From NCBI GenBank assembly GCA_032158295.1, contig CM063263.1:9706474-9770473 (forward strand): a stretch of DNA of 64,000 nucleotides, in the 5' to 3' direction. The stretch's first letter is position 1, and the number at the start of each line of letters is the position of its first letter. The translations under genes were made by a program, and so were the position numbers. The notes under the pieces were generated by a model. That model was given only the letters and a program-made list of their open reading frames with translations, was not told where the DNA came from and made no database searches. Below are positions 1 to 13,000 of the stretch, one piece after another. Origin of the DNA: Pycnopodia helianthoides (taxonomy: Eukaryota > Echinodermata > Asteroidea > Forcipulatida > Asteriidae).

Positions 1-2160
1 TTTAATGTTTGTTCTCCCTCAAGATTTCGCACAAAGTAAAGGTTGTAAAGACTTGAATCTTGTATGCTTAGACCTTAGTGAATAGATGAACCTGCAACTT
101 TTTTGAATGAATGAAGTCATCGATGACGGCATAACACTAACGTTTATAAGTAATAATAAATATATCAAATTTGCATCTTGCCATACAGCACTATTCAACA
201 GTCAAAGTTTAAATGTCATTACAAACCTTTTCATAGCCATTCAACATTGTTCATGGAAAGTACCAAGGTGTAAACGACAATAATAAAAGAATATAACTAA
301 TGGAAAAGTCTGCCACATTACATTCAAGCTGATTGGTCGTTTTGTACATCACAAGGATCGATGAAGCTCCCCAGGGGCCAAGTGGGCAACTCGGAAAGCT
401 CGAAGCCCATAACCTGGGAAAGCTTGAAGCCCATAACCTACCACCCACACTCTTGACCCAAGAGACCGAAAAAGATGGAAAACTAGCCTCTGTTTGGCGT
501 TTATTCAATTAAAATTTGAAACATCTGTTGGTACGTTCCTCAAGTAAGTAGGCCTAACCAGAAACTGAAATGTTTAACTCAAACAAAGTAGTTAACACTC
601 TGTATGACTATGTATTGCACTTCTTGCAGGAGGTGGAAAGTATAAAGCCACCTCCCTCGGGTTAATTCTCTTCAGAGACCTCCTTATATTGAAGATGTCT
701 ATATTTCACACCACTTGAACTGCGGGGCTGGAACACATTCTTTCATTTATTGAACCTCTGAAAAACCGTGTAGGAATGTCTAAAAAGTTTATCTAATAAT
801 ACAACAAAGTACGTTTTCCAGTTTACCTTACGAATCTAAGATTTTTTTAAACTATGGAACTGCAAATGATGACGACAAAAGAGGGCACTAGGTATGAAAA
901 AACCTCCCTTTTAATATTTGTTACAAATCGAAAGTGATTTGTTTTCTTCGGTAAAGATCGAATTTGAAGAGAGGGTTCCTTGAAAGTAGTTGCAAAATGA
1001 AAAGCTATACCCAATCATTGGGTTGTACACCGGTAGGAGTCTCATATCGGCATAGTGTTAACTATTGCGTGACTGCACCTTGCCGAACAGCTCTGTTCAA
1101 CAGTTAAAGTTTCATTGCATGAATGCACAGCGGCGTAGCCAGTACCTTTTCGGTGGGAGGGGGCCTTTGGCTACGCCGCCGTGACTGCACCTTGCCGTAT
1201 TCAACGGTCAAAGTTCAAATACAAACGCTTTCATAGTCGTTCAAATAATATTTATGGAAAGTACCGAAAGTTCGTACGTACTGATTGCTCTAACCTCGCT
1301 ATTCTAACCCGGATGTTGTGCCAACTATTATTGTCCTACCAAACGGTTCACTACCATTAAACCTTACTGTGCCAAAAGTCCATGCAGCGATTTTGGTTCT
1401 GAACAAAACAAATAGTGATGTCGACACACTGAAAGACAATCAACCAAGGCACTTTAAGTGTTATAACGACTTCCTTGCGCTCATCGAGTAAACCACAGGG
1501 CCGTCGTCGATGCTTTTAATACTATTATAAATCGAAAGTGGTTCAATTTCTTCGGTAAAGATCGACTTTAAAGAACAATAATAATAATGGGCATTTATAA
1601 TGCGCCTGTATCCATCTAAAGGCGCAGAACGTCAGTTAATTATTTTTTAAGGCTCCTTAAAAAATAGTTGCAAAATGAAAAACCTATAGGCTACACAGTT
1701 GGGTTGTTACCGTTGCACAGTTTATACTGATTCATTGAGTGACCCTTGCCGCACAGCTCTATTCAACACTGAGTCACAGTTCAAGTACAAATGACAAAAG
1801 AGTTAATAAAATAAACTGATTGGTCGTTTTGAGGCACACGTAATCGATTCAACTCCCTGTATGGGGGTCATTGGGAAACCCAAAATATAAATCACAATAC
1901 ACACTACTCCCTAAAATTAAACACATGGGCCGTAAACGGGCCATTAATGCTCCTACCTCGGAGGACAAACCTTGGTTAATTTTTTCCTATCTAACGATGA
2001 TTGTAACCGCCAGGTTAGTTTCCTAAATTGTCTCTCTAAATACTCTGAAATCGTGAACCCGGAACAAGTTCTCTTTTCTACATTCTTTCTGCTTTCACGC
2101 CTGAAGTTTCACTTCGTTTAAGTTAGAAGTCTGCGCAATGCTGCATCAACAGGTCTTTGA
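1..2160. repeat. Intergenic; diverged local duplications, no gene seen
   Basis: Blocks recur at ~600-670 bp spacing: caaatcgaaagtgatttg near 925 and a variant near 1530; ccttgccgaacagctctgtt near 1080 with variants near 180, 1190 and 1745. No open frame resembles a known protein. Confidence 0.6.
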
Positions 2161-4739
2161 ATGGTAAGTAACATTAAATATCGTTGTCCCCCCCCCCGCC
2201 CTCTGGCGCCAATCTGAGGTAGGTTTTTAGGTGTTGGCCAAAAATAAATAAAACTATTGTTGTAGGCCTCCAGCCGAACACCTAATGTTTTTGTTCGAGC
2301 TATTCGAGACCAACCTCTTCTTCATCCCTTCAACTCCTTTTCTACAAAATAACTCTCAAACCAAACTGAGTTGAACCTTGAAACTCAACAACAATTTTTG
2401 AACCTCAACTTGAAGACGACACTCTAGCAATGACGTCAAGATGACGTCATCTATATCGAATTACATCAAATCAAAGCTCAATATTTCAAAAAGTCATAAC
2501 AACTGAACCCCCTGGATTTGAACAATCCATGCATTATCGGAAAGGTATTTAAACATAATTTCAATGGATGACTTTTTATGTTATTATTCACTAACGTTTC
2601 AAAAATTCACAGCTCACGTCATACCTACGTCACCGCGGAAAACGAACCCGGGCTCGAAAAACATATTATTTATCCATCTCCGAAGTTACGCATCAGAATT
2701 TGTTGATCAATTTTTTAACGTGAATAACTTAAACAATGGTAAGAAAATTTGAAAGTTTTATTTCAATCGCGTACTCCAAGCGTGAGATGTAAAGAAAATG
2801 AAGTCAACTTTAACACACTTTTAACGCAGCTAAACAAAAATGTTTGCCACAATTTCTCCTTCAAATTATATCAACAGATAAATATGCAATGATTGTATAT
2901 ATAATACAGTCTAATTTTCATATGTTGATTGTTTATCCTGAAGATATTGCTGCCTCATTTTGGAGTAACGCCAACATTGTTACTTAAAATCAAAAATCCA
3001 TAAGAGCGCGTGAAAACCACTTGATAGCTTATTGCATAAGCTGCGTATCGCACATATCGAAAACGAAAAACAACTTGAACGAAGACTACATATTTTTCGA
3101 TGAAATCAATTATTCTTTTAAAATTGTATTGCTAACAAAAAAATTCTTGAAAAATACAAATACCCATAGCAAGCTGTTATAAATAAAATTTGAAAAAATC
3201 AATGTTATATAAAATAAATATATTGTTCAAATTAAAATTGAAACAAAATTAAAACTTTGGACGAGGATGTTCCTGTTTTAGAAACCCCATCAGCAAATCA
3301 CGCCCGAATTTGTGCTTCCATCACGTAGATTTAATGACAACATGACCGTCACAATTTCATAGATGTTAAATTTGCATTTGCAAGGATAAATAATATTACT
3401 TGCTTTTACCCTTACACCGATGTGTGTGAAGCACTGTATAGTCAGCACTTTCCCCGAGTCCTGTTAAAGAAATCCACAGGCACATTACTCAGGTGGGATT
3501 CGACTTACCAACCAGGCCACCGAGATTGCCCGACAGCTACAATCCCGGCCATATCTCGTTGGGCCCCCCTGCCCCCTTTCAATGTTGAATCACATTGTTG
3601 CACGGTCTTCTGCGTTCCAGACAACATTGAGCGGGGGGACGGGGAGGGGACGGGGGAGGGGACGGGGGAGAGAATGTTTATTGTGAGACAGGGAATGGTT
3701 ATTGTATGGTTATTGTAACGTTATAGGAACGGGTGGCCCAAGCATTTTGGCAGGGATTGTAGCTAGAGGCATTTCAGATCATATATTTTAGCAGCGGTTA
3801 CTGCAACAATTTAATAGATGTAAAATTTGATTCGGGGCTAAACAATAACATGGCCGTTAGTTTGGGCAAATTTCTGAACTTTTGACAAGTAACCGTAAAC
3901 GGAGGTCTAGTCTTATCCTCGGGTTTCTTTGTTATTTTGTTTAATTGATTTTACTTTCATGTTGTTTATGAATTAGTATTACATTCCCGACAATATTCCT
4001 AATCGCCATGGCCATAAACCACGTTAAATCCTGCCCACGTAAAACTCCATATGGTTAGGACCACCACATTGGTCCCAGAAGCGAGACTAACACATTCTAT
4101 GCCAGGGTCAACATTACAGCTCACCGATCATCGATCATAGGAACAACATCTTTGTCCTTTTCACCTATGAAAAGCAAAAAAACACAAGTTGCTCCCCTGT
4201 TTAAAAACACACAAAAATATCGTCTGCGGCGAGGCAAAGCTTTTCAAACCCTGAATAAAAAGTTGACAAAAACAAGGGTGCGGGTGTTTTTCACTATATA
4301 TTATACTCTATAATATATGTCAATTAGTGTTTGTGTGAATCTGTGGTTATAATAATGTAACATAAATGGGGGAAGCTATTTCATCAATGCAAAAAAAGTT
4401 TATTCTATTCTTCTGTCGGGCCGATATGACTGCTGTTTCCCACACTCATTCAAGGCACTGTAAAATTGAAAGCTGACAATTTAACTTGTTCCCTTCATAA
4501 ATATTCCTGTACGAGCTGTACCGACCTATCAGTTTGGAAAAGCTGTTGTTTCTGTCGTGTTTTTTTATGTTTTAGCTGTCCAACCTGTTAGTCGGAGCAG
4601 CTTTTGCTTCTGTAGAGAATTTGTCTTTAATTGTTCCGACCTGTTCGCTTTTCTCGGCAGAGCAAATACTTTACCCCCAAAATCCACATTTTCTCGAAAA
4701 TACGAATTGATACAGGATACAAGTTAATGTGATTTGTTC
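2161..4739. other. Intergenic, AT-rich, nothing coding recognised
   Basis: A poly-C run lies at 2186-2197 and a short G-rich minisatellite (ggggacgggggag type, 3636-3672) near its middle. No exon-like or RNA-like signal was found on either strand. Confidence 0.5.
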
Positions 4740-5093
4740 TATTGATGTTGCTGTATTGGTGTGTGTTTGTAGTTGGTGTTGCTGTTGTTTTTGTTGCTGC
4801 TTGTGCTGGTGCAGCTGCTGCTGTTGGTGTGGTTGTCGTCGTTTTAGTTGTTGTTGTTTTAGTTGTTGTTGATGTTAATATTGCTGTTTGTTGTTGTTGC
4901 TGTTGTTTTGTTGCTGCTTGTGCTGGTGCAGCTGCTGCTGTTGGTGTGGTTGTCGTCGTTTAGTTGTTTTTGTTTTAGTTGTTGTTGATGTTGCTATTGC
5001 TGTTTGTTGTTGTTGCTGTTGCTGTCACTGTTCAAGCCGGCTAGCTGTTGCTGCCGCTGTCGCTGTTGTCGTTGTTGTTGATATTTATGATGA

Positions 5094-5133
<40 letters not shown>

Positions 5134-5150
5134 CTTGTTGATTTTGTGCC
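4740..5150. repeat. GTT-rich microsatellite with an internal duplication
   Basis: Imperfect TTG/GTT repeats end in a pure (GTT)n run near 5095-5131. An inner segment (ttgctgcttgtgctggtgca) occurs twice, at about 4791 and 4911. Open frames here are poly-Val/poly-Cys artefacts of the repeat. Confidence 0.9.
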
Positions 5151-6940
5151 TTCATATCTACGTTACAAAACTGAGGGTGGCAGGTAAAAATAGTCAGGTT
5201 CCTCGATAGGTTATAAGATTTGCAGTATTGCTGATGAACCCAGGGCGCAGAACATTCGTTATTACATGATCAAAGGCGGTGTACTTGAACAACAATTCTT
5301 TGAATGCAATCATGCACAACAGTTATCGACGTGATGATCGGAATAGCCCACAGAAAACAATACAAGGAAAGCTGAAGAGACACCTTCAGTAACGTAACTT
5401 TGAGGGGAACGGGGGTCGGGGAGGCCCCATGTGCGCAACCCCCATTTGAAATGTGGACCTTCGGTATTAAAAAAAATTACCAGAATTTGTTTTATAAATT
5501 TGTTTTACAGTATAACTCATTTCTTTTATGTTAATATCAGATTATCAACAATAGAATATACTGTATGGAAACGGATGGCGTGAACGCGCAAGCTGACCGT
5601 CTAATTTTCTTCCTGTGAAATACGCTTACGCTAAAGCATTCTTTCTGCTTCCATAAGTACGAACATTTGCTTACCATTATCCTCCAGATTGTCTTTCGCG
5701 CGCATTATTAATGACCCTCACTGGCTTTCACAAAACCGTCAAGGCGATTGTTATACGACGCATACTGTACAGTGTACAATGTACATACACATTCATGCGC
5801 ACATCCGCGGCCCGAGTATGGGAGGCTAAAATGGACAAAATTTATAACCTAAAGGAAACAACAAAAATCAAAGAAACGAGTTATTAAAGCAAAGACGAAG
5901 TCAAAATTAAAATGAAAAACGCAACAAAAATTAAAGAAAATTGGTTTTTTAAAACGACAAAACTCCCAATCAAACTTTATAACGCAGCATCTTGTTTTTA
6001 TAAGACAAAGGAACTCTGAATCAAACCAACGAAACACAATAAGTTAAATAAAAATAAAACCAAAAAAACAACAACAAAAATCGAAGAACGAATCCTTGAA
6101 AATATCCTAATATGTAAACAAAGACAACACTATTTTTTTTTTGTCCTTAAATATTTAGATTTATTAATTTTGACAACTTTGGCCGCCCATATTTCGGCGG
6201 GTAGCTCATGTATGTATTGCACACACACACACACACACACACCCACACACACAGCCGGCTCGGTGAAAATAAAATGAATAAATTAATAACTCAAAAACAC
6301 ATAACGCTTATATAGGTCAAGGCTACGGGGGACGAGACGAGTTCACTCGCTGATTAAAAAAACACAACAACCCAACACATCGAACAGTGGGCTCGAAGAA
6401 CAGTTCATTTTGTAGTCGTTCACCAGGCAGTCGTGCACATAGTTGATTGAATTGTTCACGAGGCAAGGGCAAGCCCGTTTGCGTTATGAATTTGAATAAC
6501 TCAAGGAAGTGCGTAGTATTATAGTTGAGGAAATTTTCCAGTCATCTCGACGCAATACCTCGTGGACGTTTTTCCATCGAAAATGGGGGTAAGTAGAGTG
6601 TGGCAGTTTTGTTTTCGATGCCGAAGCATGTGTCCTATGTCCTTCACCGCATAATGGCATTTGGATTCGGCGTTTAAAACTCGAATCCACAGTGTCAGTC
6701 TGCTGACCAGAAACAAATGAAGGTCTGGCAGCTGTGTACGGCTGAGTCACTCTTCAGTAAGACCATTATGTACTTTGGTGCGCACAGCATTGGCACATTG
6801 AACAAATAAATGTTTAAAATATTCACACAAAAATTACATAATTGTGGTTTGAAGATAGTCACGGTGAAAATATTCCTTTGAAATATTTATGCCTGAAATG
6901 CTATAAGTCTTTGCGATAGCTTTCCGACTCCCAAACCTAC
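5151..6940. other. Intergenic; CA microsatellite, otherwise nothing recognised
   Basis: A (CA)n run with one interruption spans about 6220-6253. The rest is AT-rich and has no exon-like similarity. Confidence 0.5.
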
Positions 6941-6944
6941 GGTA

Positions 6945-8060
6945 TAAAATACACAGGCGATGGCATACAAATCTCCCCCCGTATTGCCCAGGCTATTTGT
7001 TATGTCTACACGCTACCAAGGCAATTTGCCACAGCCCTCCCGATGAGACTGAAATGTGTACAAAGTCTATGGAGTTTGCCCCAACCTTAATAATGATAAT
7101 TTGTAATGAGATTTTCAAGGTGATCCTAATTATGAGAGGCCGTTTATGACGAAATTAGTATGTACAAAAATGTATAAGAGCAAAATTATATATAAAGGCA
7201 AAACCATAAGGGCACAATATATCGAAGAGCAAAACCATTATTATATAGGCAAATACAACAGATATATAAGAGCAAAACCATAAGGGGAAAAACAAGAGAA
7301 AAACAGAAAGGTATAGTGCCTTTGTTCTGGCCCTCTCTTTAGTTCGATACTTCACCTTCATTATCAGTGAGCTTTCAGAAAATTTTGACAATGATTTTTT
7401 TTAATCCTTACTAATCGTGTATAATACCTTTAAAGCTGTTAATCTTGGCAAACGCTGACGATTATTAACATCACGTCTCAATCAGCTCTGCTGGTAATTA
7501 AAAGCTGCTCAGAATCATCGTCCAATTTCATTTGTTTTTAGAATTGATGATCCATTATCAGATGCTATGCTGTCTGTCCATGATCAGCCAAATACACAGG
7601 CCATGGCATACAAATATCCCCCTGTATTGCCCAGGCTATTTGTTATGTCTACACGCTACAAAGGCAGTTTGCCACAGCCCTCTCGATGAGACTGAAATGT
7701 GTACAAACAAATGGCTGGGCACAAAGTCTATGGAGTTTGCCCCAACCTTTATTATCATAATGTTAATTTGTAATGAGATTTTCAAGGTGATCCTAATTGT
7801 GAGAGGCCGTTTATGACGAAATGAGTATTTACAAAAATAAATAAGAGCAAAACCATATATAATGGCAAAACCGTAAGGGCACAATATATCAAAGAGCAAA
7901 ACCATATATAAAGGCAAAAACACAAGGGAAAAAACAATAAGAGCAAAACAGAGATGTTAGAGCATTATCAGTGAGCTTTCAGAAAATTTTGACAATGATT
8001 TTTTTTTAATCCTTACCAATCGTGTATAATACCTTTAAAGCTGTTAATCTTGGCAAATGT
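6945..8060. repeat. Direct duplication of ~430 bp at ~600-640 bp spacing
   Basis: Segment 6949-7400 (ggcatacaaatctcc, gccacagccctcc, gaggccgtttatgacgaaat, ggcaaaaccataagggcaca) recurs at 7597-8000 with small indels. The stretch gttctggccctctctttag (near 7324) recurs again at 8441, joined to the LINE tail. Confidence 0.75.
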
Positions 8061-8409
8061 TGACGATTATTAACATCACGTCTCAATCAGCTTTGCTGGT
8101 AATTAAAAGCATTACACAGACGCTATGCTGTCTGTCCATGATCATCCATTTTGGCTGTTAAATTGCATGTGAGGTCAGGGGAAGCTTGTAAACACGGGCC
8201 CATCGCCAAAAATACAGACTATACACAGTATAAATTTAAGGGCATACACGGTCATTTTTGAATTACTGTTTTTTATTTGTTTTTTTTTAGCTTGTTCTGC
8301 ATGTACATCATACATGCATTGCTCCCTTGATGTACATTGTGTCTGTAAAGACTAGCAGCTGCGGTAGTAAGAGGTCTTCGGATCAAGTGATGTGCTTTTA
8401 ATAACCCGT

Positions 8410-8880
8410 TGCCCCGGCACTGTTGTGTATATAGTGCCTTTGTTCTGGCCCTCTCTTTAGTTCGATACTTCACCTTCAGTTCACTATGTCAAATGTCTTC
8501 ACCACTCGTCCATGCCTACAATTCACTTAATCACAGGGCTCCTGAGTATCTATCCTCTCTCCTTACAATCCATGAATGCTCATACTCCCTTCGTAGTTCT
8601 GATGCCATATCCCTTGTGGTTGACAAGTCTCGCAAAAAGTCAGGTGACAGGGCATTCTCTGTCGCTGCCCCCCGCTTATGGAATGCTCTGCCTGTCTCCA
8701 TCAGAAACACTAATTCTGTTCTATCCTTCAAGAAAGGACTTAAGACCCACCTCTTCCCCAAACAGTAGCTGGTTTGTCCTAATTCTTTCATATACCTCTA
8801 TTGTTTCCTCAAGCGCCTTGCATCCTTCGGTAATTTGGCGCTATATAAAATCTAGTTATTATTTATTATTATTATTATGT
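8410..8880 (+). mobile_element. 3' end of a non-LTR retrotransposon (CR1/L2-like)
   Basis: The frame around 8487-8768 encodes APEYLSSLL...GDRAFSVAAPRLWNALPVSI...SFKKGLKTHLF, the typical C-terminal tail of CR1/L2-clade LINE ORF2 proteins. It is followed by a short 3' UTR with ggcgctatataaaatctag and an ATT microsatellite (8862-8878), as expected for the 3' end. No reverse transcriptase precedes it, so it is a 5'-truncated copy. Confidence 0.8.
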
Positions 8881-10073
8881 ATATAATTTGTTGTATATCT
8901 TGACCAAACATAGGCCTGTACGATACCGTATAAATCTTTCTATTGTTGATAAACAAACCGCGCTGGTTGGATTGGACGGCCGAATGTTAGCAAAACATTC
9001 AATCGTGTTATTAACAGAATGTTGTGACCTTAATTAAAAACAAATGCGTCCCATGATTGGTTGTTTTGTTTTTAACAAATTCAACACTATTTTGTAATAT
9101 TTATTTTGTGTGACATTGTTACAAACTGTGGCTACAAATCTGTTTTGTTTTGTTTTTTTGCAATAGGCTCCATAGTTTCTCAACCTCGGTTGACTAACAA
9201 AACTCGGCTGTGGCATTGTAATAGAAAAGTCTATAGTCCAACATTAATTTGTATTGATTGATTTAATTAATAATGAGTCATGGTTTTGTATAGGCCTACC
9301 TGTGTTATTTACTATCTACCCCATATTCATTGGTTCTGTAATAAATACTGTTTTAGGAAGCTAAATTCCCTTTAAAAATGTATCTCATTCTGATACAAAT
9401 AACCCTAAAGTCAAAAAATAACAATTTTCAAAACAAACACCATATAGGGAGGAGCTGAAACGAAGCTGCTGTTTATGAACCCATTATACATACTTTTCAC
9501 TCGGTTTGTTAATGCTGTTGGAGTTTCTGTTGTAGTACACGCATTGATGAAATATTAAGAAAATTATTTAATGCATTTAACACATCGTGGTAATGATTGA
9601 TACGATTTTTAGTTTGAGACTTGACAGATTATGACGCTGAGGTCTGTACTCGTTTCATTTTTTAAAACTTGTAAATATAGTATTTTTCCTTTTAAGATTA
9701 TGGGTTATTAAAGCACATCCAGCGTTTAAAATTTAACCTTATTTTTACTTTGTTTTAATTCCAGTTTATAACAGACACTAGACCAGTATCGTCGAGCTAA
9801 CCTTCAATGACGTCATTGGTGACGCTTTCTCCAGTGCGGAACTGTTAAGAAGAACAAATGTTTACCCAAGAAATCAATTTGTTTTGAAGACTCCATGATA
9901 TGCCATAATGTACACTTATCATGGTTTCAGATTATAAAACTCGATAGACTTCAAATGGTTTGAACCTTACAAATATTCTTCAAAAGAAAGTTTAACATGT
10001 TTAAACAATATTTTACATCAGTATAAATTTTGTAATCATCTTTCCACTAAACACGGGATATGAACTACGGACA
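8881..10073. other. Upstream region of ST-A
   Basis: AT-rich. Any promoter or 5' UTR of ST-A should lie near the right end, but I see no decisive TATA box or initiator. No other coding signal. Confidence 0.4.
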
Positions 10074-13000
10074 ATGAAATCCAAGATGTCGTCTTGTGGT
10101 GCGCTTCGTACTCGTAGCGTTAAAGTGCTTGTAGCTATAATAGTGATTAACACTGTCTCTGCACTGGTTTGGTTGGCTTCGCAGCATCTCACGCAATACT
10201 GGAACCCGTGGAATTCCCATGTGGTCGAAGTGGTCGTCCAGAAGGGGCAAGCGAGTAGCCTCCAAGATGCAGTTTTTAGTAATGATACAACAGCTGTTCG
10301 GAAGGAACTGGAGCGCTTGCAGAAACTGATGATAACGATGCCAGCGAGGAAGGAAAACCAAACCAGACCGGACGCAGAAAACAAAAAGGTAGGGCTGATG
10401 TGTTGCATCCAATGTTTGACCGTCAAGCAGAACACCTTCGTTTAAATTAAAAAGCTCCCTTAATGTTTTTTGTTCATACTCATACATGTTGTTTGGGTTA
10501 ACCTGTGAGATTTACCTGCTATTCACATAATCCGAACACATAGTGTTTGTAATTCTACAAACACTGCATTTCTAGTTTTAAGATGTTTGTACGAAAACCA
10601 TTTGTTATTTTTCTTCGTCTTCTTCCTTCCCCTGAACCTTGTCGTCAAGATTTCGCATAAACAAAACGTCGTATAGAATCGATGAAACTTATCATGTACT
10701 TAGACCTTAGTGTGCAGATGATTCTGCGAATTTTGCGGGATGATGACGTTACCGATGACTACTCTGCTATTGCTGTCTAAACCAAACACCTTGTTTTTGT
10801 TTTTGTTTTTTACTTCTGATTCGATGTAGCCACAGAAATGTGCAAAGACTGTGACATCTTTAATGAAATATTCCAAGTGGTTCAGAAAGCGGTACCGGCC
10901 TGGCATGAAACTCTTCTTGGACAAGGATGACACCCATCACTATGCCGACATGTCGTCTCGCGGACTTCCGTTCGGGTTCAAAGGTCAAAGGTTAGACGGT
11001 AAGGAGGTTTAATCTTCAGTCGAGCCGCAAAGTATAGGTACCATACCCGGAAAAGTGTCATATAATCTTTGCACAGCACTAAGGAAGATTGTAGCTAGTG
11101 CTGGATACAACAGTAAAAACGGTATCAACTTTATAAACAGTGAGCTCCTCTTCCATAGAAGGTGAGATGGCTTCTGGAATACTTTAGACTATTGGAGTGG
11201 CCGTTGCTTTGATAGTGGCTTAAAACGCTTAATAAATGCCTCTGCTTCTTCTTCTTCTTCTTTGAAACTTTTGCTACGGCTTGGGCTCCAGCTTGAGACC
11301 CCATTTCGGATGAGACTTAGCACTGTAGTTCCTGTCCAGAAAGAGAAGGAGCTTGCCTCTGTGTTTTTTCTCTGATTAGACGGATGCATTGTGCGCCCTC
11401 TCTGAGCACGTTTGGAGTATTGACCCTAGCCCTACATCTGACGTCACAATTCGAGGATTGTGAATAGCGCCAGACATCGGGCTTCAGAACCTGCTGATTT
11501 TTTGACCTTGCATATTAGTGTTCGTGTGCAGACAAACTCATGAGTAAAAATCAGTCTGGTAGTTATGCGTCGTTGCATAATGTATACCCAATGAAACCGT
11601 GCTAGACAGGGTAGCAGTCTAATTGATCCCTTGCACTGATGTCACGGCCGCTACCCATAGGTCTGCCATTTTGGGATTCAAATTGTGATAACTATACTGC
11701 ACACGTGTTGCCTAACACATGGGGATTCTGACTCCAAAAATGGCGCTAGCAAGATGTGTGATGACGTCATGTGAGGCGGGTCTGTAATTTTGTATGTGGC
11801 GCTCATTTACACTTAATATGGAACTGCAACAATATAAATGAATACATTTATTTATTGAAAACTTACCTTCATTGTCTTTTTCCAGTTATGAGTAAGTTGT
11901 TACTGCATGAGAATTTCATTAATCCATCGGTCCACAAGTATTCAGGGGGAAAGTCGGGGTGCATCCGGTGCGCTGTTGTGGGATGCGGGGGCATTTTGAA
12001 CGGCTCGGAAGCAGGGGCTGAAATCGACAGTCACGATTACATCTTTAGGTAATAAAAAATACACCAATTTATTAAATTGTTTTCTAGGTATGAGTTCCTC
12101 AAAATATACGTCACAAAGAAATAGAGATTATATATCTGTCGTTACTATATGTTTGACGATTTTATAGAAATGCATATAAATAAAGTATCTAAAATATAAA
12201 AAAACAACCGTTAAAATTAATTTGATGCTAATGCATAATTCACAATCAAGTGCGCAACCAAAAAATATTAATTAAAGTGCATTTTATACCGTCAATTCTT
12301 TCGCAGGTTGAAAACTAGTCTACCGTATTTTGCAATCACAGAAATACACCAAAAACGATTCCGTATAGTTCGCACACGGACCATTTAACGACTAGCGGCT
12401 GATATTAATTGGAAATCATGCTGGAAAACATGTGCTGGGTGCCAGGCAATATCGATCACTAGTCAACAAATGGTCTTTGTGCGAAATAAAACAAAACAAA
12501 TAAAATAAGTTTTTAAGGAATATTGTTTTGCTTTTTTGTTCCAAAGAGTGAATCGACCTTTTACGACAGGGAAATACGCCGCTGACGTCGGAACACGGAC
12601 AGCATTTTACACTTTCTTTCCCGAGTCTCAACACATTAAAAACATCGAAGACAAGGTGAGGTTTCTTTATCTTATATGAAATTCATACTTAACCCCAACT
12701 CTTCCACGATAAATGTTCTTAGCCCTTTTACATACACTACCAATAGTGCACGAGACCTACCATCCGAAGGACAAAGTAGTTATTGCTCAAGCATACAAAT
12801 GCCACGACCGGAACTCGAACCCACACTCTGCTGATCAGACGTCAGAGCTCGAGTCCGGGGCTCTTAACCGCTTAGCCACGACACGCCACAACTGTGCGTG
12901 CACAGTTGAGGCAACGCGAGCGGTTAATTGTGTCTCTATCATCATCTTTGCATCTTTGACTCACAGAATAACAGACCATAGGCAGACAGTACATGCATGT

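Noticed and set aside
4742..5187. Val/Cys/Ala-rich frames
   Set aside because: Translation of a GTT microsatellite.
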